Part shown: positions 17,093-26,340 of the stretch, piece after piece
Position numbering within the stretch: the stretch's first letter is position 1
Layout of the letters: each line of letters starts with the position of its first letter
NCBI GenBank assembly: GCA_029224465.1
Contig: JAQXUQ010000006.1
Location: 186,001 to 250,000, forward strand
DNA length: 64,000 nucleotides
Direction of reading: 5' to 3'
DNA from: Bacillota bacterium
GTDB taxonomy: Bacteria > Bacillota > Clostridia > Lachnospirales > Lachnospiraceae
Translations under genes and position numbers: made by a program
The notes under the pieces: model-generated
Databases searched by the model: none
What the model saw: the letters and a program-made list of their open reading frames with translations, nothing else
Told to the model about the DNA's origin: nothing

Positions 17093-17410
17093 ATGAGGGA
17101 AAAGGATATAGAGAGAATTTTAGTACATGGAGTCCAGAAGCTCGGCGGCGCCGCCTATAAGTTTATTTCACCTGGTAATGATGGTGTGCCGGACAGATTG
17201 GTCGTCATGCCGGAAGGGAAGGTTTGTTTTGTGGAGCTGAAGCAGGATACAGGAAAGTTGTCCGGACTGCAGAGGGTACAGATCAGGAAGCTCGCCGGGA
17301 TCGGACAGAACGTAGCGGTCCTCTACGGGGAGGATGAAGTCCGCGTATTTCTCAACCAGATGAGGAGCGGAGACGTGTGGCTGCAGCTGCAGAAAGGTCT
17401 TTGGATGTGA
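17093..17410 (+). CDS. VRR-NUC domain nuclease
   Basis: The 105-residue protein is a single VRR-NUC domain: an early Glu (DIERILVHGV), GNDGVPDRLVV and CFVELKQDTGKLSGLQ match the PD-(D/E)XK-type motifs. Such phage nucleases are often found beside a SNF2 helicase, as here, and may process recombination or replication forks. GAAGGAG precedes the last repeat of the iteron array, so the ribosome binding site and start lie next to that repeat, suggesting the array may also control this gene. Confidence 0.9.
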   Translation: MREKDIERILVHGVQKLGGAAYKFISPGNDGVPDRLVVMPEGKVCFVELKQDTGKLSGLQRVQIRKLAGIGQNVAVLYGEDEVRVFLNQMRSGDVWLQLQKGLWM

Positions 17411-17443
17411 CGCGTAAGCACAATACGGGAGGAGGTGATGCCT

Positions 17444-18809
17444 ATGAAGTTCATACCGCACGAATATCAAAAGCGCTGCATTGATTTTATTCTTGATCAC
17501 CCGGCAGCCGGATTATTTCTGGATATGGGCCTTGGTTAGCAAGACCGTAATCAGTCTTACCGCCGCGCAGTCTCTCCTTTATGACAGTTTTGATGTATCT
17601 AAGGTCATTGTGATTGCGCCTCTACGCGTGGCGGAAGACACCTGGAGCCGTGAAGCTGCAAAGTGGGATCATTTAAGCGGACTGCGGATCAGCAAGGTGC
17701 TGGGCAGTCTCAAGAGGCGCGAGCAGGCGATCCGCGCAGATGCGGACATCTACGTGACCAACAGGGAAAATGTGGTTTGGCTGCAGGAGTACATGAACAG
17801 AAATAAGGATATCCCCCGATTTGACATGATCATCGTGGACGAGCTGTCAAGCTTTAAGAGCAATCAGGCAAAGCGGTTTAAGGCTCTCCGAGTGATCCGA
17901 TCTTACGCAAAACGAATTGTCGGGCTGACGGGAACGCCGGCAGCCAATTCCCTGATGGATTTGTGGGCGGAGATCGGGATCCTTGATGGCGGTGATCGGC
18001 TCGGACGTTTTATCAGCCAGTACCGTGAAGCATTTTTCCGTCCCGGTTGGTGCAGTCCTTCCGGTATTGTTTACAAGTTCGTTCCGAAGCCCGGTGCAAT
18101 GCAGCAGATCACAAAGCGGATATCGGATATCACCATATCCCTGAAGGCCTCCGATTATCTGGACCTCCCGGATGAGATAGAGGACGTGATCTATGTAGAG
18201 CTTCCCGAAGATGCTGCGAAGCAGTATCGGGATATGGAAAGGGAAGCGCTCATTACGGTAGGCAATGACCAGATTACAGCGTTGAACGCTGCGGCGGTCA
18301 TGACGAAGCTTACGCAGATCTCGAATGGCTTTGTCTATAACGATGGTCATGAGCCGATCCGGATCCATGACGCAAAGACGGAGGCGCTGCAGGAAATCAT
18401 CGAAGCGGCGGACAGCCCGGTCATCGTTTTCTATCAATACCGGGAGGACGCGGATCACCTGCTGAAGACGATTCAAGACTCAAAGCTATTGCGGGACGAG
18501 GAGGACATAAAAAACTGGAACGAGAAGAAGATCCCGGTGCTGCTGGTGCATCCGGCGTCTGCCGGCTACGGTTTGAACCTGCAGCAGGGCGGACACATTA
18601 TTGTCTGGTACGGCCTCACGTGGAGTCTGGAGCAGTACCTGCAGGCAAATGCAAGACTGCATCGTCAGGGGCAGGACAGGTCCGTACTGGTCTACCGGAT
18701 TCTTTCCAAGGGCACCGTCGACCAACAGATCCTCGAAAGCCTTGACGCTAAGGACGCAACGCAGAACGAAGTTTTGGAAATTTTAAAGAAGCGGAGACAG
18801 ATAGTATGA
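17444..18809 (+). pseudogene. SNF2-family DNA helicase, frame broken in Walker A
   Basis: The natural start is ATG 17444 (after GGAGGTGATGCCT): MKFIPHEYQKRCIDFIL, then LFLDMGLG followed at once by TAG. The track ORF from 17481 resumes the helicase in another frame at SKTVISLTAA. Removing TAGC gives the canonical MGLGKTVISL; removing one T gives MGLGSKTV. The remainder is intact: DELSSFK (motif II), GLTGTPAAN (III), ANARLHRQGQ (VI). It may be a dead gene or an assembly error. Confidence 0.8.
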
Positions 18810-19228
18810 TCGAGAAGGACATTTTGCATATCAGATGGAATACAGGTCAGGCACGTATCAACCTGAAAGAATATTTTCCTACATCCGAAAGACGGACAAG
18901 GCAGCTTTTCCGAAAACTTATTCTGTTGGATGATTTCCAGCATGAAATCACGGAGGAGCTGATCCACTGGCTCACCGTGCAGCTGAACAGCATTGACGGG
19001 AACAGCCTGAAAATGTACGCGAATGATTATGCGAACCGGAACGAAAAGCTGCGCGACCTGAAGGGGCAGCTGGACGCGAACGAAAAGCTGCGGGAGTTGA
19101 TTCGTGACCAGTATGCAAGGGAGCGGAAGCCGGACATACGCAGACAGCTCAAGGAGATTCAGGGGCAGCAGAGACAGGCTTCGGAGGATCTTCGGGAACG
19201 GATTTCATTTGTCCGGCGGCAAATGTAG
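18806..19228 (+). CDS. Phage coiled-coil protein, unknown function
   Basis: The 140-residue product overlaps the helicase stop by 4 bases (ATGA). Its second half is a long charged helix (NEKLRDLKGQLDANEKLREL, then RRQLKEIQGQQRQ). After the TAG stop the same frame continues for 28 sense codons to a TAA at 19313, ending QIRLYKADIEAAKAFRM, which looks like a continuation of the helix. An amber mutation or readthrough is possible. No family recognised. Confidence 0.65.
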   Translation: MIEKDILHIRWNTGQARINLKEYFPTSERRTRQLFRKLILLDDFQHEITEELIHWLTVQLNSIDGNSLKMYANDYANRNEKLRDLKGQLDANEKLRELIRDQYARERKPDIRRQLKEIQGQQRQASEDLRERISFVRRQM

Positions 19229-19333
19229 AGTGCGAAAAGCGGATTCGTGTCTACGCAAACGCAGATCCGGTTGTACAAGGCCGACATTGAGGCAGCAAAG
19301 GCATTCAGGATGTAAGTGATCGGGAGACAAAAC

Positions 19334-19567
19334 ATGAAAATATGGGTTGAACATGAGGTTTCAAATGATCCTAACTCTTGCCTGTATTCAGACGGTACGT
19401 TTATGGAAGGAAGAACCGTCTGTAAATACCATAAATTTTTGACGCAGACCCATGGAAGGAAACGGCCACCAGATAGAAACAAACCGAAGTGTGTTTTGTT
19501 TGATGCATGGCTCGAAGAGCCGTATAAAAAGTGTTTTGAGTGCAGACGCCATTCAGGAGATGATTGA
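19334..19567 (+). CDS. Cysteine-rich small phage protein
   Basis: The ATG at 19334 (GGGAGA upstream) gives 77 residues, MKIWVEHEVSNDPNSC onward. Five cysteines, including a final CFEC, suggest metal binding. Function unknown. It is the first of three consecutive small Cys-rich genes. Confidence 0.6.
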   Translation: MKIWVEHEVSNDPNSCLYSDGTFMEGRTVCKYHKFLTQTHGRKRPPDRNKPKCVLFDAWLEEPYKKCFECRRHSGDD

Positions 19568-19576
19568 GAGGATAGA

Positions 19577-19765
19577 GTGAGGACAGATTATACCATTGTA
19601 AGCAAACCGGACTATATTAACGTGAAATGCCCGCATTGCGGTGAAAACGTGAGAATTCCGTTCGATCAGGTTGATTTTGAATCAGATTACTGGGGAGATG
19701 GAGGGTGGTGCATTTGTCCAGAATGCAAAAAAGATATTGAATTGGGTGACTATGAATATGACTGA
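19577..19765 (+). CDS. Small zinc-ribbon protein (GTG start)
   Basis: The 62-residue product starts at GTG 19577 with GAGAGGATA upstream. Two pairs, CPHC (about residues 18-21) and CPEC (48-51), form a probable zinc ribbon. Function unknown; it lies between two other small Cys-containing genes. Confidence 0.65.
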   Translation: MRTDYTIVSKPDYINVKCPHCGENVRIPFDQVDFESDYWGDGGWCICPECKKDIELGDYEYD

Positions 19766-19777
19766 GAGGATAGACGA

Positions 19778-20014
19778 ATGAAAGAGACAACGCTTTATGT
19801 TTGCGAAATCTGCGGAGAAAGTTACGCCAATAAGAAAGAAGCCGAAAATTGCGAAGCAGCGCACATCAAGCCAAAGAGGCTGACGAAAACCATGAAATTC
19901 CACTCATATAAGTGTGGAAGAGATCCGATCCTTACAGGCTACGCAGTATCACAGTACCCAGACTGGATAGACATCGAGATGCAGGATGGGAAAACGGTCA
20001 GATACAAGCGATAG
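19778..20014 (+). CDS. Small zinc-finger-like phage protein
   Basis: The 78-residue product has CEICGESYANKKEAENCEAAH near the N-terminus, a C2CH-type zinc-finger pattern also seen in small phage proteins. The rest is a beta-rich domain. GAGAGGATAG precedes the ATG. Function unknown. Confidence 0.65.
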   Translation: MKETTLYVCEICGESYANKKEAENCEAAHIKPKRLTKTMKFHSYKCGRDPILTGYAVSQYPDWIDIEMQDGKTVRYKR

Positions 20015-20026
20015 GAGGCAAAGCAG

Positions 20027-20467
20027 ATGACGGACAGAGTTTATAAGTTGCTGATGCGCCCGAGGAGAATCCGGTCAGTTATCATCGGGCTGAAATCCGA
20101 GCGGGAAGGCCTGCAGCTGTCAATGCTTCCGGAGGCGATACGGTATGACCGGGACAGGGTAATGACTTCGCCAAATGACCCCATGACAGAATATGCGGTG
20201 AAGCTGGATGATATCGACCGCAGGCTGGCTGATCTGCAGGAGTCTTATCTTCGGGCGCATGAATGTGTGGTTGCTATAACCGACAAGCTCATTGATCAGG
20301 ATGATGGGCTGGAACAGGCAACAGCCATAAAACTCAGATTCCTGTCTGGCATGAGCTTTTCTGATATCGCACGCACCATGCACGTTTCGGACAGTACGAT
20401 GTTCCGTCGGTACAGAAAGGGCTTAAGTCGGTTAGATGAAATTGTGACAAATTTTGACAGTGATTGA
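20027..20467 (+). CDS. ArpU/sigma-like late transcription regulator
   Basis: The 146-residue protein has a C-terminal helix-turn-helix resembling sigma-70 region 4 (LRFLSGMSFSDIARTMHVSDSTMFRRYRKGL). Proteins of this size and site, between the early region and the HNH/terminase genes, are the ArpU/RinA-type activators of late phage transcription. It is the last early-region gene before a terminator. Confidence 0.75.
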   Translation: MTDRVYKLLMRPRRIRSVIIGLKSEREGLQLSMLPEAIRYDRDRVMTSPNDPMTEYAVKLDDIDRRLADLQESYLRAHECVVAITDKLIDQDDGLEQATAIKLRFLSGMSFSDIARTMHVSDSTMFRRYRKGLSRLDEIVTNFDSD

Positions 20468-20500
20468 CAGTAGCGCCACGTAGTATCATGTACAGTAAAG

Positions 20501-20544
20501 AATGAGGGCAAAAGCAGATTGAGCTTTGTGCCCTCATTTGTTTT
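20501..20544 (+). terminator. Terminator between early and late regions
   Basis: AATGAGGGCA pairs with TGCCCTCATT with further pairing inside (AAAGC/GCTTT), then TGTTTT. It lies 34 bases after the ArpU-like gene. Two TTGACA boxes (20454, 20464) occur upstream but lack a clear -10 at standard spacing. Confidence 0.65.
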
Positions 20545-20558
20545 CCTCCCTGATTGCT

Positions 20559-20588
20559 GCGGTGTAGCCACTTGTCAGGCTATACCGC
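20559..20588 (+). promoter_or_regulatory. Second hairpin before the HNH gene
   Basis: GCGGTGTAGCC pairs with GGCTATACCGC at 11 positions (one G-U) around an 8-base loop, 18 bases before the HNH start. No T run follows, so it is more likely a leader structure or binding site than a terminator. Confidence 0.4.
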
Positions 20589-20605
20589 GGCATTGGTTAT
20601 TACGT

Positions 20606-20974
20606 ATGAGCCGTCATTCAACATCTAAATGGGATTGGTTTTATAGTACAAAAGCATGGAAACAATGCCGGGCAGGGTATCTGTCGCAACATCCATACTG
20701 CGAAAGATGCCTGCGCGAGGGCATTGTAAGGCCAGCGCAGCATGTGCATCATAAGCAGTATCTTACAGCGGAATCAGTAAACGACCCTAAAATTGCATTG
20801 AATTGGGATAATCTCGAGGCATTGTGCATTCGCCATCACAACGCGGAACACTACAGGCGGAGCGAGATCCTCCAGAACGATCTGTACTTTGATGAGAACG
20901 GAGATATTACGACGTTCAGCAGTTCCCATGATGCTACGACTGATGGAGATAATACAGAGACAGGGGGGAGTTAA
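20606..20974 (+). CDS. Phage HNH endonuclease
   Basis: In HK97-like phages an HNH protein next to terminase assists DNA packaging cleavage. The 122-residue form starts at ATG 20606 (MSRHSTSKWDWFY); the track's longer start covers the upstream hairpins. Motifs: CERC, then HVHHKQYL (HH of HNH), LNWDNLEALC (N) and RHHNAEH (H). The ribosome binding site is weak, which could mean translational control by the hairpin upstream. Confidence 0.88.
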   Translation: MSRHSTSKWDWFYSTKAWKQCRAGYLSQHPYCERCLREGIVRPAQHVHHKQYLTAESVNDPKIALNWDNLEALCIRHHNAEHYRRSEILQNDLYFDENGDITTFSSSHDATTDGDNTETGGS

Positions 20975-21059
20975 AATTTTTAAGAACCAAGATTTTTTCG
21001 GCGCGGCTTTCCCCTCCAAAGAACCCTAACCGAAAACATTGGAATGAGTGTAGATAAAG

Positions 21060-21413
21060 ATGGCGTCAAATGATCGGATATCCGCGGAGATGAAGCGGCT
21101 TAGTAAGATATTTAAAAACATAGAGCCCGATAAGCGTAATTTGTGCGCGAGCCTGATTCAGAATGCTGCGTTCATGGCAATATCGCTGCAGGATCTGCAG
21201 GAACAAATCAAGGCCGACGGATGGGTAGAAGAATATCAGAACGGAGAAAACCAGCATGGAAAGAAACCGGGGTCTGCGTCTCAGGTCTACACAAAATTGA
21301 TCAGCAATTATAATGCCGTTATTCGCGAATTGGTCAAGCTGCTGCCGCCGCCGGATAAAGAGATTGCCAGGATTGCATCCGACCCGATGGCGGATTTCCT
21401 AACGTCAAAATGA
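21060..21413 (+). CDS. Terminase small subunit
   Basis: The 117-residue helical protein (P27-like in length and layout) lies directly before the large subunit and overlaps it by 4 bases. The small subunit recognises phage DNA for packaging. The 85-base gap before it could hold the cos or pac recognition site, but no repeat is evident. Identity rests mainly on context. Confidence 0.75.
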   Translation: MASNDRISAEMKRLSKIFKNIEPDKRNLCASLIQNAAFMAISLQDLQEQIKADGWVEEYQNGENQHGKKPGSASQVYTKLISNYNAVIRELVKLLPPPDKEIARIASDPMADFLTSK

Positions 21414-23086
21414 TTAAGTACGATCGGACGAATTACATTCTCAAATACTGGAAGGATATTGAGAGCGGAAAGACGGCGGTATCCGAGAAGGTCCGGCTGA
21501 TATATAAACAGCTTGCCGCGGATTGCAAAAGGAAAGACTGGAAATACCATTTTGACATTTCTGCAGCGGCGAGACCAATTTATTTTATAGAGAATTTTTG
21601 CAAACAGTCAAAAGGTGTTATTGGCGCGAAAATCGAGCTCCAGCTTTTTCAGAAAGCGGCAATCCAAGCAATTTTTGGATTCGTTGACGACGCAGGGCGA
21701 AGAAAGTATCAGATTGTTTTATGGATAATGGGGCGGAAGAACGGGAAAAGCTGCATCCTGTCGTGCTTGTCGCTGTATATGTTGATCGGCACAAAGGAGG
21801 GGTCCCCCGAAGTCGATTGCGTAGCATCGAAAAAGGATCAGGCCAAAATCGTATTCAATGAGGCCCGAAACATGGTGGCGCAGAGCCCGTTTTTGTCTAA
21901 GTACATTCGAAAAAGAAAAACTGATATGTACAGCGACTACAATTTTGGCGTGTTTCAGCCGTTGTCATCGGACTCGAATACACTGGACGGGCTGAATGTT
22001 TACTGCGGGGTGATTGACGAATTACACAGCATCAAGGACCGGAATATATACGACGTTATTTTACAGGGTATGGCCGGCAGACAGAACCAGTCTCCCATCC
22101 TGTTCATGATTACTACATCCGGGTACAACCGGGAGGGTATCTATGATAACCAGTATGACTATGCAGTTCAGGTATTGAACGGCTCTATCGAAGATGAGCA
22201 TTTTCTCCCGCTGATTTACGAGCTTGATTCATCTAATGAATGGACCGATCCAAAAGCATGGGTAAAAGCGAATCCGGGGCTTGGGCCGATCAAAGATCAG
22301 CAGTTCTTGGCTGATAATGTTGAGCGCGCGAAGAAAGACAGTACCTTCCGCCCGACGGTACTTACCAAGGACTTTAATCTTAAAAATGTGGTTGTCGATG
22401 CCTGGCTGACATGGGACGAATTGAACTGTAATGCTACGTTTGATATTTCCGATGTAGAAGATACCTATGCGATCGGCGGGTGTGATCTATCCGCTGTCGG
22501 CGATCTCACTTGTGCAACACTTCTTATTCGAAAACCGGATGACGCCACAATTTACTGCTTGCAGCACTATTTTTTACCACAGAGCAAGATAGACTATCTG
22601 GAAACGACGTCAAGTAAAGAGGCCCCATATAAAATCTGGGCGGAAAGAGGCCTGCTGACTGTATGCGCCGGATCCATGGTCAACTATTCAGATGTAACCG
22701 CATGGTTTGCAGCCATGCGCGACGAACACAAGATCCTTTTGTGGAAATGCGGGTACGACCGGGCGCTTGCCGGATATTGGCAGGTGGAGATGGCGGATAC
22801 ATTTGGACAGTCAGTAATGGAAAAGGTCGCGCAGGGGCCATTTACGTGGACCGCTCCTATGAAGGAACTTGGCGCTATGCTGGCGGAAAAGAAGATCAAC
22901 TACAATAACAATCCAATCCTTAAATGGTGCCTGTCCAATACGGCTGTAAAGCTTTCCGGTACGGTTGAGTCCATTCAGCCGATCAAACTACATAGGAACC
23001 AGCGTATTGACGGAATGGTATCCCTATTAAACGCGTATGTCATCTATGTGAAATACAGGGATGACTATGTGAACCTTGTGGGCTGA
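21410..23086 (+). CDS. Terminase large subunit (Terminase_1 family)
   Basis: This is the packaging motor and nuclease. The 558-residue protein has a Walker A-like MGRKNGKS at about residues 107-114, Walker B VYCGVIDELH with the catalytic Glu, motif III FMITTSG, and a C-terminal RNase H-like nuclease with GGCDLS and CGYDRALAGYW. It overlaps the small subunit (ATGA) and is followed by the portal gene after 8 bases. Confidence 0.95.
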   Translation: MIKYDRTNYILKYWKDIESGKTAVSEKVRLIYKQLAADCKRKDWKYHFDISAAARPIYFIENFCKQSKGVIGAKIELQLFQKAAIQAIFGFVDDAGRRKYQIVLWIMGRKNGKSCILSCLSLYMLIGTKEGSPEVDCVASKKDQAKIVFNEARNMVAQSPFLSKYIRKRKTDMYSDYNFGVFQPLSSDSNTLDGLNVYCGVIDELHSIKDRNIYDVILQGMAGRQNQSPILFMITTSGYNREGIYDNQYDYAVQVLNGSIEDEHFLPLIYELDSSNEWTDPKAWVKANPGLGPIKDQQFLADNVERAKKDSTFRPTVLTKDFNLKNVVVDAWLTWDELNCNATFDISDVEDTYAIGGCDLSAVGDLTCATLLIRKPDDATIYCLQHYFLPQSKIDYLETTSSKEAPYKIWAERGLLTVCAGSMVNYSDVTAWFAAMRDEHKILLWKCGYDRALAGYWQVEMADTFGQSVMEKVAQGPFTWTAPMKELGAMLAEKKINYNNNPILKWCLSNTAVKLSGTVESIQPIKLHRNQRIDGMVSLLNAYVIYVKYRDDYVNLVG

Positions 23087-23094
23087 GGTGATAC

Positions 23095-24279
23095 ATGAGT
23101 TTTATAGATAGATTTCGAAAGCAGATTGGCACGCGTAGTCGTGGGAGAGTGGTCCCGTTCAATGTTCGTGCCTGGAAATTTCGGACTTTCAAAAAAGATC
23201 TGACCGAAATTGACCTTTTTGTTGCGTGCGTGGACGCCCTGGCACGGAATATTGCAAAAATCGAATTGCGTGCAGTTCAGAAAAAGAAAGACGATGTTTC
23301 AGTTGTCGACAGGTCGTCTGATCTTGCCAGAGTCCTCAAAAAGCCAAATGAATTCATGACAGAATACGACTTTTTGTACAAGGTTGCTGCCCTGTACTAT
23401 ACGTCGAATAATGTGTTCATCTGGCCGGAATATGACGAAAAGGGGACACTTATAAGCCTGTGGCCAATCAGCTATAGGAATTTCAGCGTTGTTGACGTTG
23501 ATGGCGTGCTTGTTGCCAAGTTCCAGCTGAATTATTTCAACACCTATTCCGCACCATATAGCCAGCTGATCCACCTGCGTAATCATTATCTTAATGATGA
23601 TCTTTTCGGGGAATCGAATGACGTAATCCTTCCCGCTGCGGAACTTATGGACGCGCAGAATCAGGGGATCATTAACGGAATCAGGAACAGTGCGCTGATC
23701 CGTGGAATCCTGAAGTCAGTGAACGTGCTAAAGGACTCTGATATCGAAAAAGCGCGGGACAAGTTTGTATCCGATAATTTGCGGGCGTCGAACAATGGCG
23801 GCGTGATGGTCCTTGACGGAAAGTTTGACTATCAGCCATTGGAGAGCAAGCCCTATATGGTTGATGCGGATACGATGGAGCAGGCCCGTAAGAAAATTTT
23901 TGATCTGCTCGGCGTTAACGAGGATTTCCTGCAGAATAAATTCGACTCTAACGGTTATGAGTCTGTGTACGAAGGTAGGATAGAGCCATTTTGCATAATG
24001 CTGACGCAGGCAATGACAGCGAAGCTCTTTACCGACCGCGAACGTGGATTTGGGAATGAAATTGAGGCCAACATGGCGAGGGTTAAATACCAGCCGATGT
24101 CCACTGTCGTGCAGGTAATTAATGCTACACAGCAGCTAGGGTTATTCATGCGTGATGAATACCGCGAAATGCTGGGATATGCGCCGCTCGGCGCAGAACG
24201 TGGCGGCGATCAGATCATGATCGCTGTAAATAACTATCAACCGATTGAAGGAGATAACGATGACGGAACAGACGATTGA
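23095..24279 (+). CDS. Portal protein (HK97 family)
   Basis: The 394-residue protein forms the dodecameric ring at one capsid vertex for DNA passage. It shows the family layout: ACVDALARNIAKIEL near the N-terminus, WPISYRNFSVVD in the wing, and FDLLGVNEDFLQNKFDSNGY toward the C-terminus. GAGGTGATAC precedes the start. The prohead protease overlaps its 3' end by 20 bases. Confidence 0.93.
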   Translation: MSFIDRFRKQIGTRSRGRVVPFNVRAWKFRTFKKDLTEIDLFVACVDALARNIAKIELRAVQKKKDDVSVVDRSSDLARVLKKPNEFMTEYDFLYKVAALYYTSNNVFIWPEYDEKGTLISLWPISYRNFSVVDVDGVLVAKFQLNYFNTYSAPYSQLIHLRNHYLNDDLFGESNDVILPAAELMDAQNQGIINGIRNSALIRGILKSVNVLKDSDIEKARDKFVSDNLRASNNGGVMVLDGKFDYQPLESKPYMVDADTMEQARKKIFDLLGVNEDFLQNKFDSNGYESVYEGRIEPFCIMLTQAMTAKLFTDRERGFGNEIEANMARVKYQPMSTVVQVINATQQLGLFMRDEYREMLGYAPLGAERGGDQIMIAVNNYQPIEGDNDDGTDD

Positions 24280-24904
24280 GCAGCGTATGTCGGTTTGCGA
24301 GGTACGTGCGTTACGAAATGATGAAAGGAAGGTCACAACACTGGAAGGGCGTCCGATCGTATTCGATCAGCGAACTGATCTGGGGTATTGGGATGAAATT
24401 ATTGACAAGGGCGCACTTGATAATGCAGATCTGAAAGACGTGCGTTTCCTTGTCAATCATGATACTAGCCAGCTGCCGCTGGCACGGTCCAGAAATAACA
24501 ACGCTAATAGCACGATGCGAATTAGCGTTGATGACGCGGGCATGCTGGTCGAGGCTGATATTGACACTGATAACAATCCGCGCGGTCAGGAACTGGCATC
24601 CGCAGTGTCGCGTGGGGATGTATCAGGCATGAGCTTCATGTTTACTGTTAATGGTGACGCGTGGGAAAATCTGGACGCAGATCATCCTACTCGACATATT
24701 ACGAGCATCTCGAGAGTATACGAGGTGTCCGCTGTTACCTTTCCGGCATACGAGCAGACGTCCATTAATGTCCGATCACTGGAGAGTGGTAGGGCATCGC
24801 TGGAGAGCGCAAGGAAGGCACTGGAGAGTGCCCGCAGGAGGTCCGAACGTATCAGAGAATTAAATCAAAAGTTGGAGGATCTTAATGACAAAGGAATACG
24901 CTGA
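24260..24904 (+). CDS. Prohead protease (HK97 S78 family)
   Basis: This protease cleaves the capsid scaffolding region during maturation. ATG 24260 (after GAAGGAGAT) is preferred over TTG 24245, giving 214 residues. VRFLVNHDTSQL supplies the catalytic His and GDVSGMSFMF the catalytic Ser. The Glu/Arg-rich C-terminus is a coiled coil. It overlaps the capsid gene by 20 bases. Confidence 0.93.
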   Translation: MTEQTIEQRMSVCEVRALRNDERKVTTLEGRPIVFDQRTDLGYWDEIIDKGALDNADLKDVRFLVNHDTSQLPLARSRNNNANSTMRISVDDAGMLVEADIDTDNNPRGQELASAVSRGDVSGMSFMFTVNGDAWENLDADHPTRHITSISRVYEVSAVTFPAYEQTSINVRSLESGRASLESARKALESARRRSERIRELNQKLEDLNDKGIR

Positions 24905-25997
24905 AGTTCTCGCAGATCTTGACGATTTGGATAAGAGGCGTTCACAGATTGAACCGCTCGCAGAAACGGCCGAGGATTCTGAAATTGAAGAGCGCAGCCG
25001 TCTGATTGCCGACATGGAATCGCGTTATGCGGGTCTTTTAAGGCGCAAGTCTGAGCTTGAGGCCGAAGAAAGAGCCGCCGAGCAGGCCGCCGCGGGCAGA
25101 GGAAAAGTTATTACAACACCGAGAGAAGAGGAGAGAAAGACAATGGATATCGCTTCTGCAGAATACAGAGACGCGTTTTATGCAAATCTTATGGGCGCCG
25201 CAACGGATGAGCAGCGTGCCGCGCTTATCACGGTTGCGGATAATGCCGTCCAGATCCCGAAAACGCTGGACGACAAGATCTGGGATAATATTCACACGGT
25301 ACATCCGATTTTGAATGATATCGACATTAAAAATACAGGCGTCATTCTTGAGGTAAACAAGCATACCGCAATTACCGCAGGGGCGGCTAAGAAGGTTGCT
25401 GAAGGCGCCGCAAATGCAACAGCGGCCAATACATTTGTCAAAGTTACTCTTGCGGGCAATGACTACTCCGCGAACGTTGAGATGTCCTATGCATCCGCGA
25501 AAATGTCGCAGGGCGCGCTTGAAGATTATCTCGCGGAAGAAATTGCTGCAGATCTTGGCGACGCGCTGGCGACCGATGTTTTTGCCCGCATCAAGAGCGA
25601 TATCGGTGCAGCGGCTGTAACGGTTGCAGCATCGACATCCCTTACGTATGCTAACCTGACCGCGCTGTTCGGATCTGTCAAGAGGGGGACAAACCTCAAG
25701 GTTTACAGTTCCCGCAAGCGGAAATATGGCGACGTACTTGGTATGGTTGATACAGCCAAGCAGCCGGTACTGCGTGACGGCGTACTGATGAATGAAGCAG
25801 ATTATCGCGAGGACGCGGCTGCCGGAGATGACATTTTTGTTTTGGACCCTAAGAAGTTCGTTCTGAACGTTGTACAGGATACAATGATTGAGACAGACAG
25901 GGATATCAAGAACCACAAGATTATCATTTCGGGCTATGTTCGTGCAGAGGGCTGCATGCGTGATAATGGCGCAGGGGCATATGCAACGTTTGCCTGA
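24885..25997 (+). CDS. Major capsid protein (HK97 fold)
   Basis: The 370-residue protein has an N-terminal coiled-coil delta domain (about residues 1-85) likely removed by the protease, then an HK97-fold shell: DNAVQIPKTLDDKIWDNIH, a beta-rich middle and an end IIISGYVRAEGCMRDNGAG. A stable hairpin follows the gene, which may protect the mRNA and raise capsid output relative to downstream genes. Confidence 0.93.
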   Translation: MTKEYAEVLADLDDLDKRRSQIEPLAETAEDSEIEERSRLIADMESRYAGLLRRKSELEAEERAAEQAAAGRGKVITTPREEERKTMDIASAEYRDAFYANLMGAATDEQRAALITVADNAVQIPKTLDDKIWDNIHTVHPILNDIDIKNTGVILEVNKHTAITAGAAKKVAEGAANATAANTFVKVTLAGNDYSANVEMSYASAKMSQGALEDYLAEEIAADLGDALATDVFARIKSDIGAAAVTVAASTSLTYANLTALFGSVKRGTNLKVYSSRKRKYGDVLGMVDTAKQPVLRDGVLMNEADYREDAAAGDDIFVLDPKKFVLNVVQDTMIETDRDIKNHKIIISGYVRAEGCMRDNGAGAYATFA

Positions 25998-26004
25998 TGA
26001 GATG

Positions 26005-26030
26005 ACAGGGAACGCTCCGGCGTTCCCTGT
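26005..26030 (+). promoter_or_regulatory. Hairpin after the capsid gene
   Basis: An 11-bp perfect stem (ACAGGGAACGC/GCGTTCCCTGT) with loop TCCG lies 7 bases after the capsid stop. No T run follows, so it fits an mRNA-stabilising or partial termination structure. Confidence 0.55.
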
Positions 26031-26058
26031 AGCTGTTTGACGGCCGGAGGACTGCACT

Positions 26059-26340
26059 ATGACACACGAGGAGCTAAGGAAGCTTTGTAAGCAGAGCTTA
26101 AGGCTTACAGATGACAATACTGCGCTCGATTATCAGATCGACGCACTGATTGCGGCGGGGAAAGATGATATCACGAGGTCCTGTGATGTTGTATTCGATG
26201 AGGATAATACCGATGACTGTATCGCGGTCGTATTGTATGTCAAGGGAATGTATCCGGTTGAGCCAGATGCCGCCTCTTGGTCGCTCTATAAGGAACGGCT
26301 GGCCGTAATAGGGACAAGGAAGATAGGTGAGGTCGGATGA
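26059..26340 (+). CDS. Head-tail connector (gp6-like)
   Basis: The 93-residue helical protein has the features of HK97 gp6-type adaptors: LCKQSLRLTDDNTALDYQIDALIAAGKDDI followed by a second helical half. It is the first gene after the capsid, the usual place for this adaptor. It overlaps the next gene by 4 bases. Confidence 0.8.
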   Translation: MTHEELRKLCKQSLRLTDDNTALDYQIDALIAAGKDDITRSCDVVFDEDNTDDCIAVVLYVKGMYPVEPDAASWSLYKERLAVIGTRKIGEVG

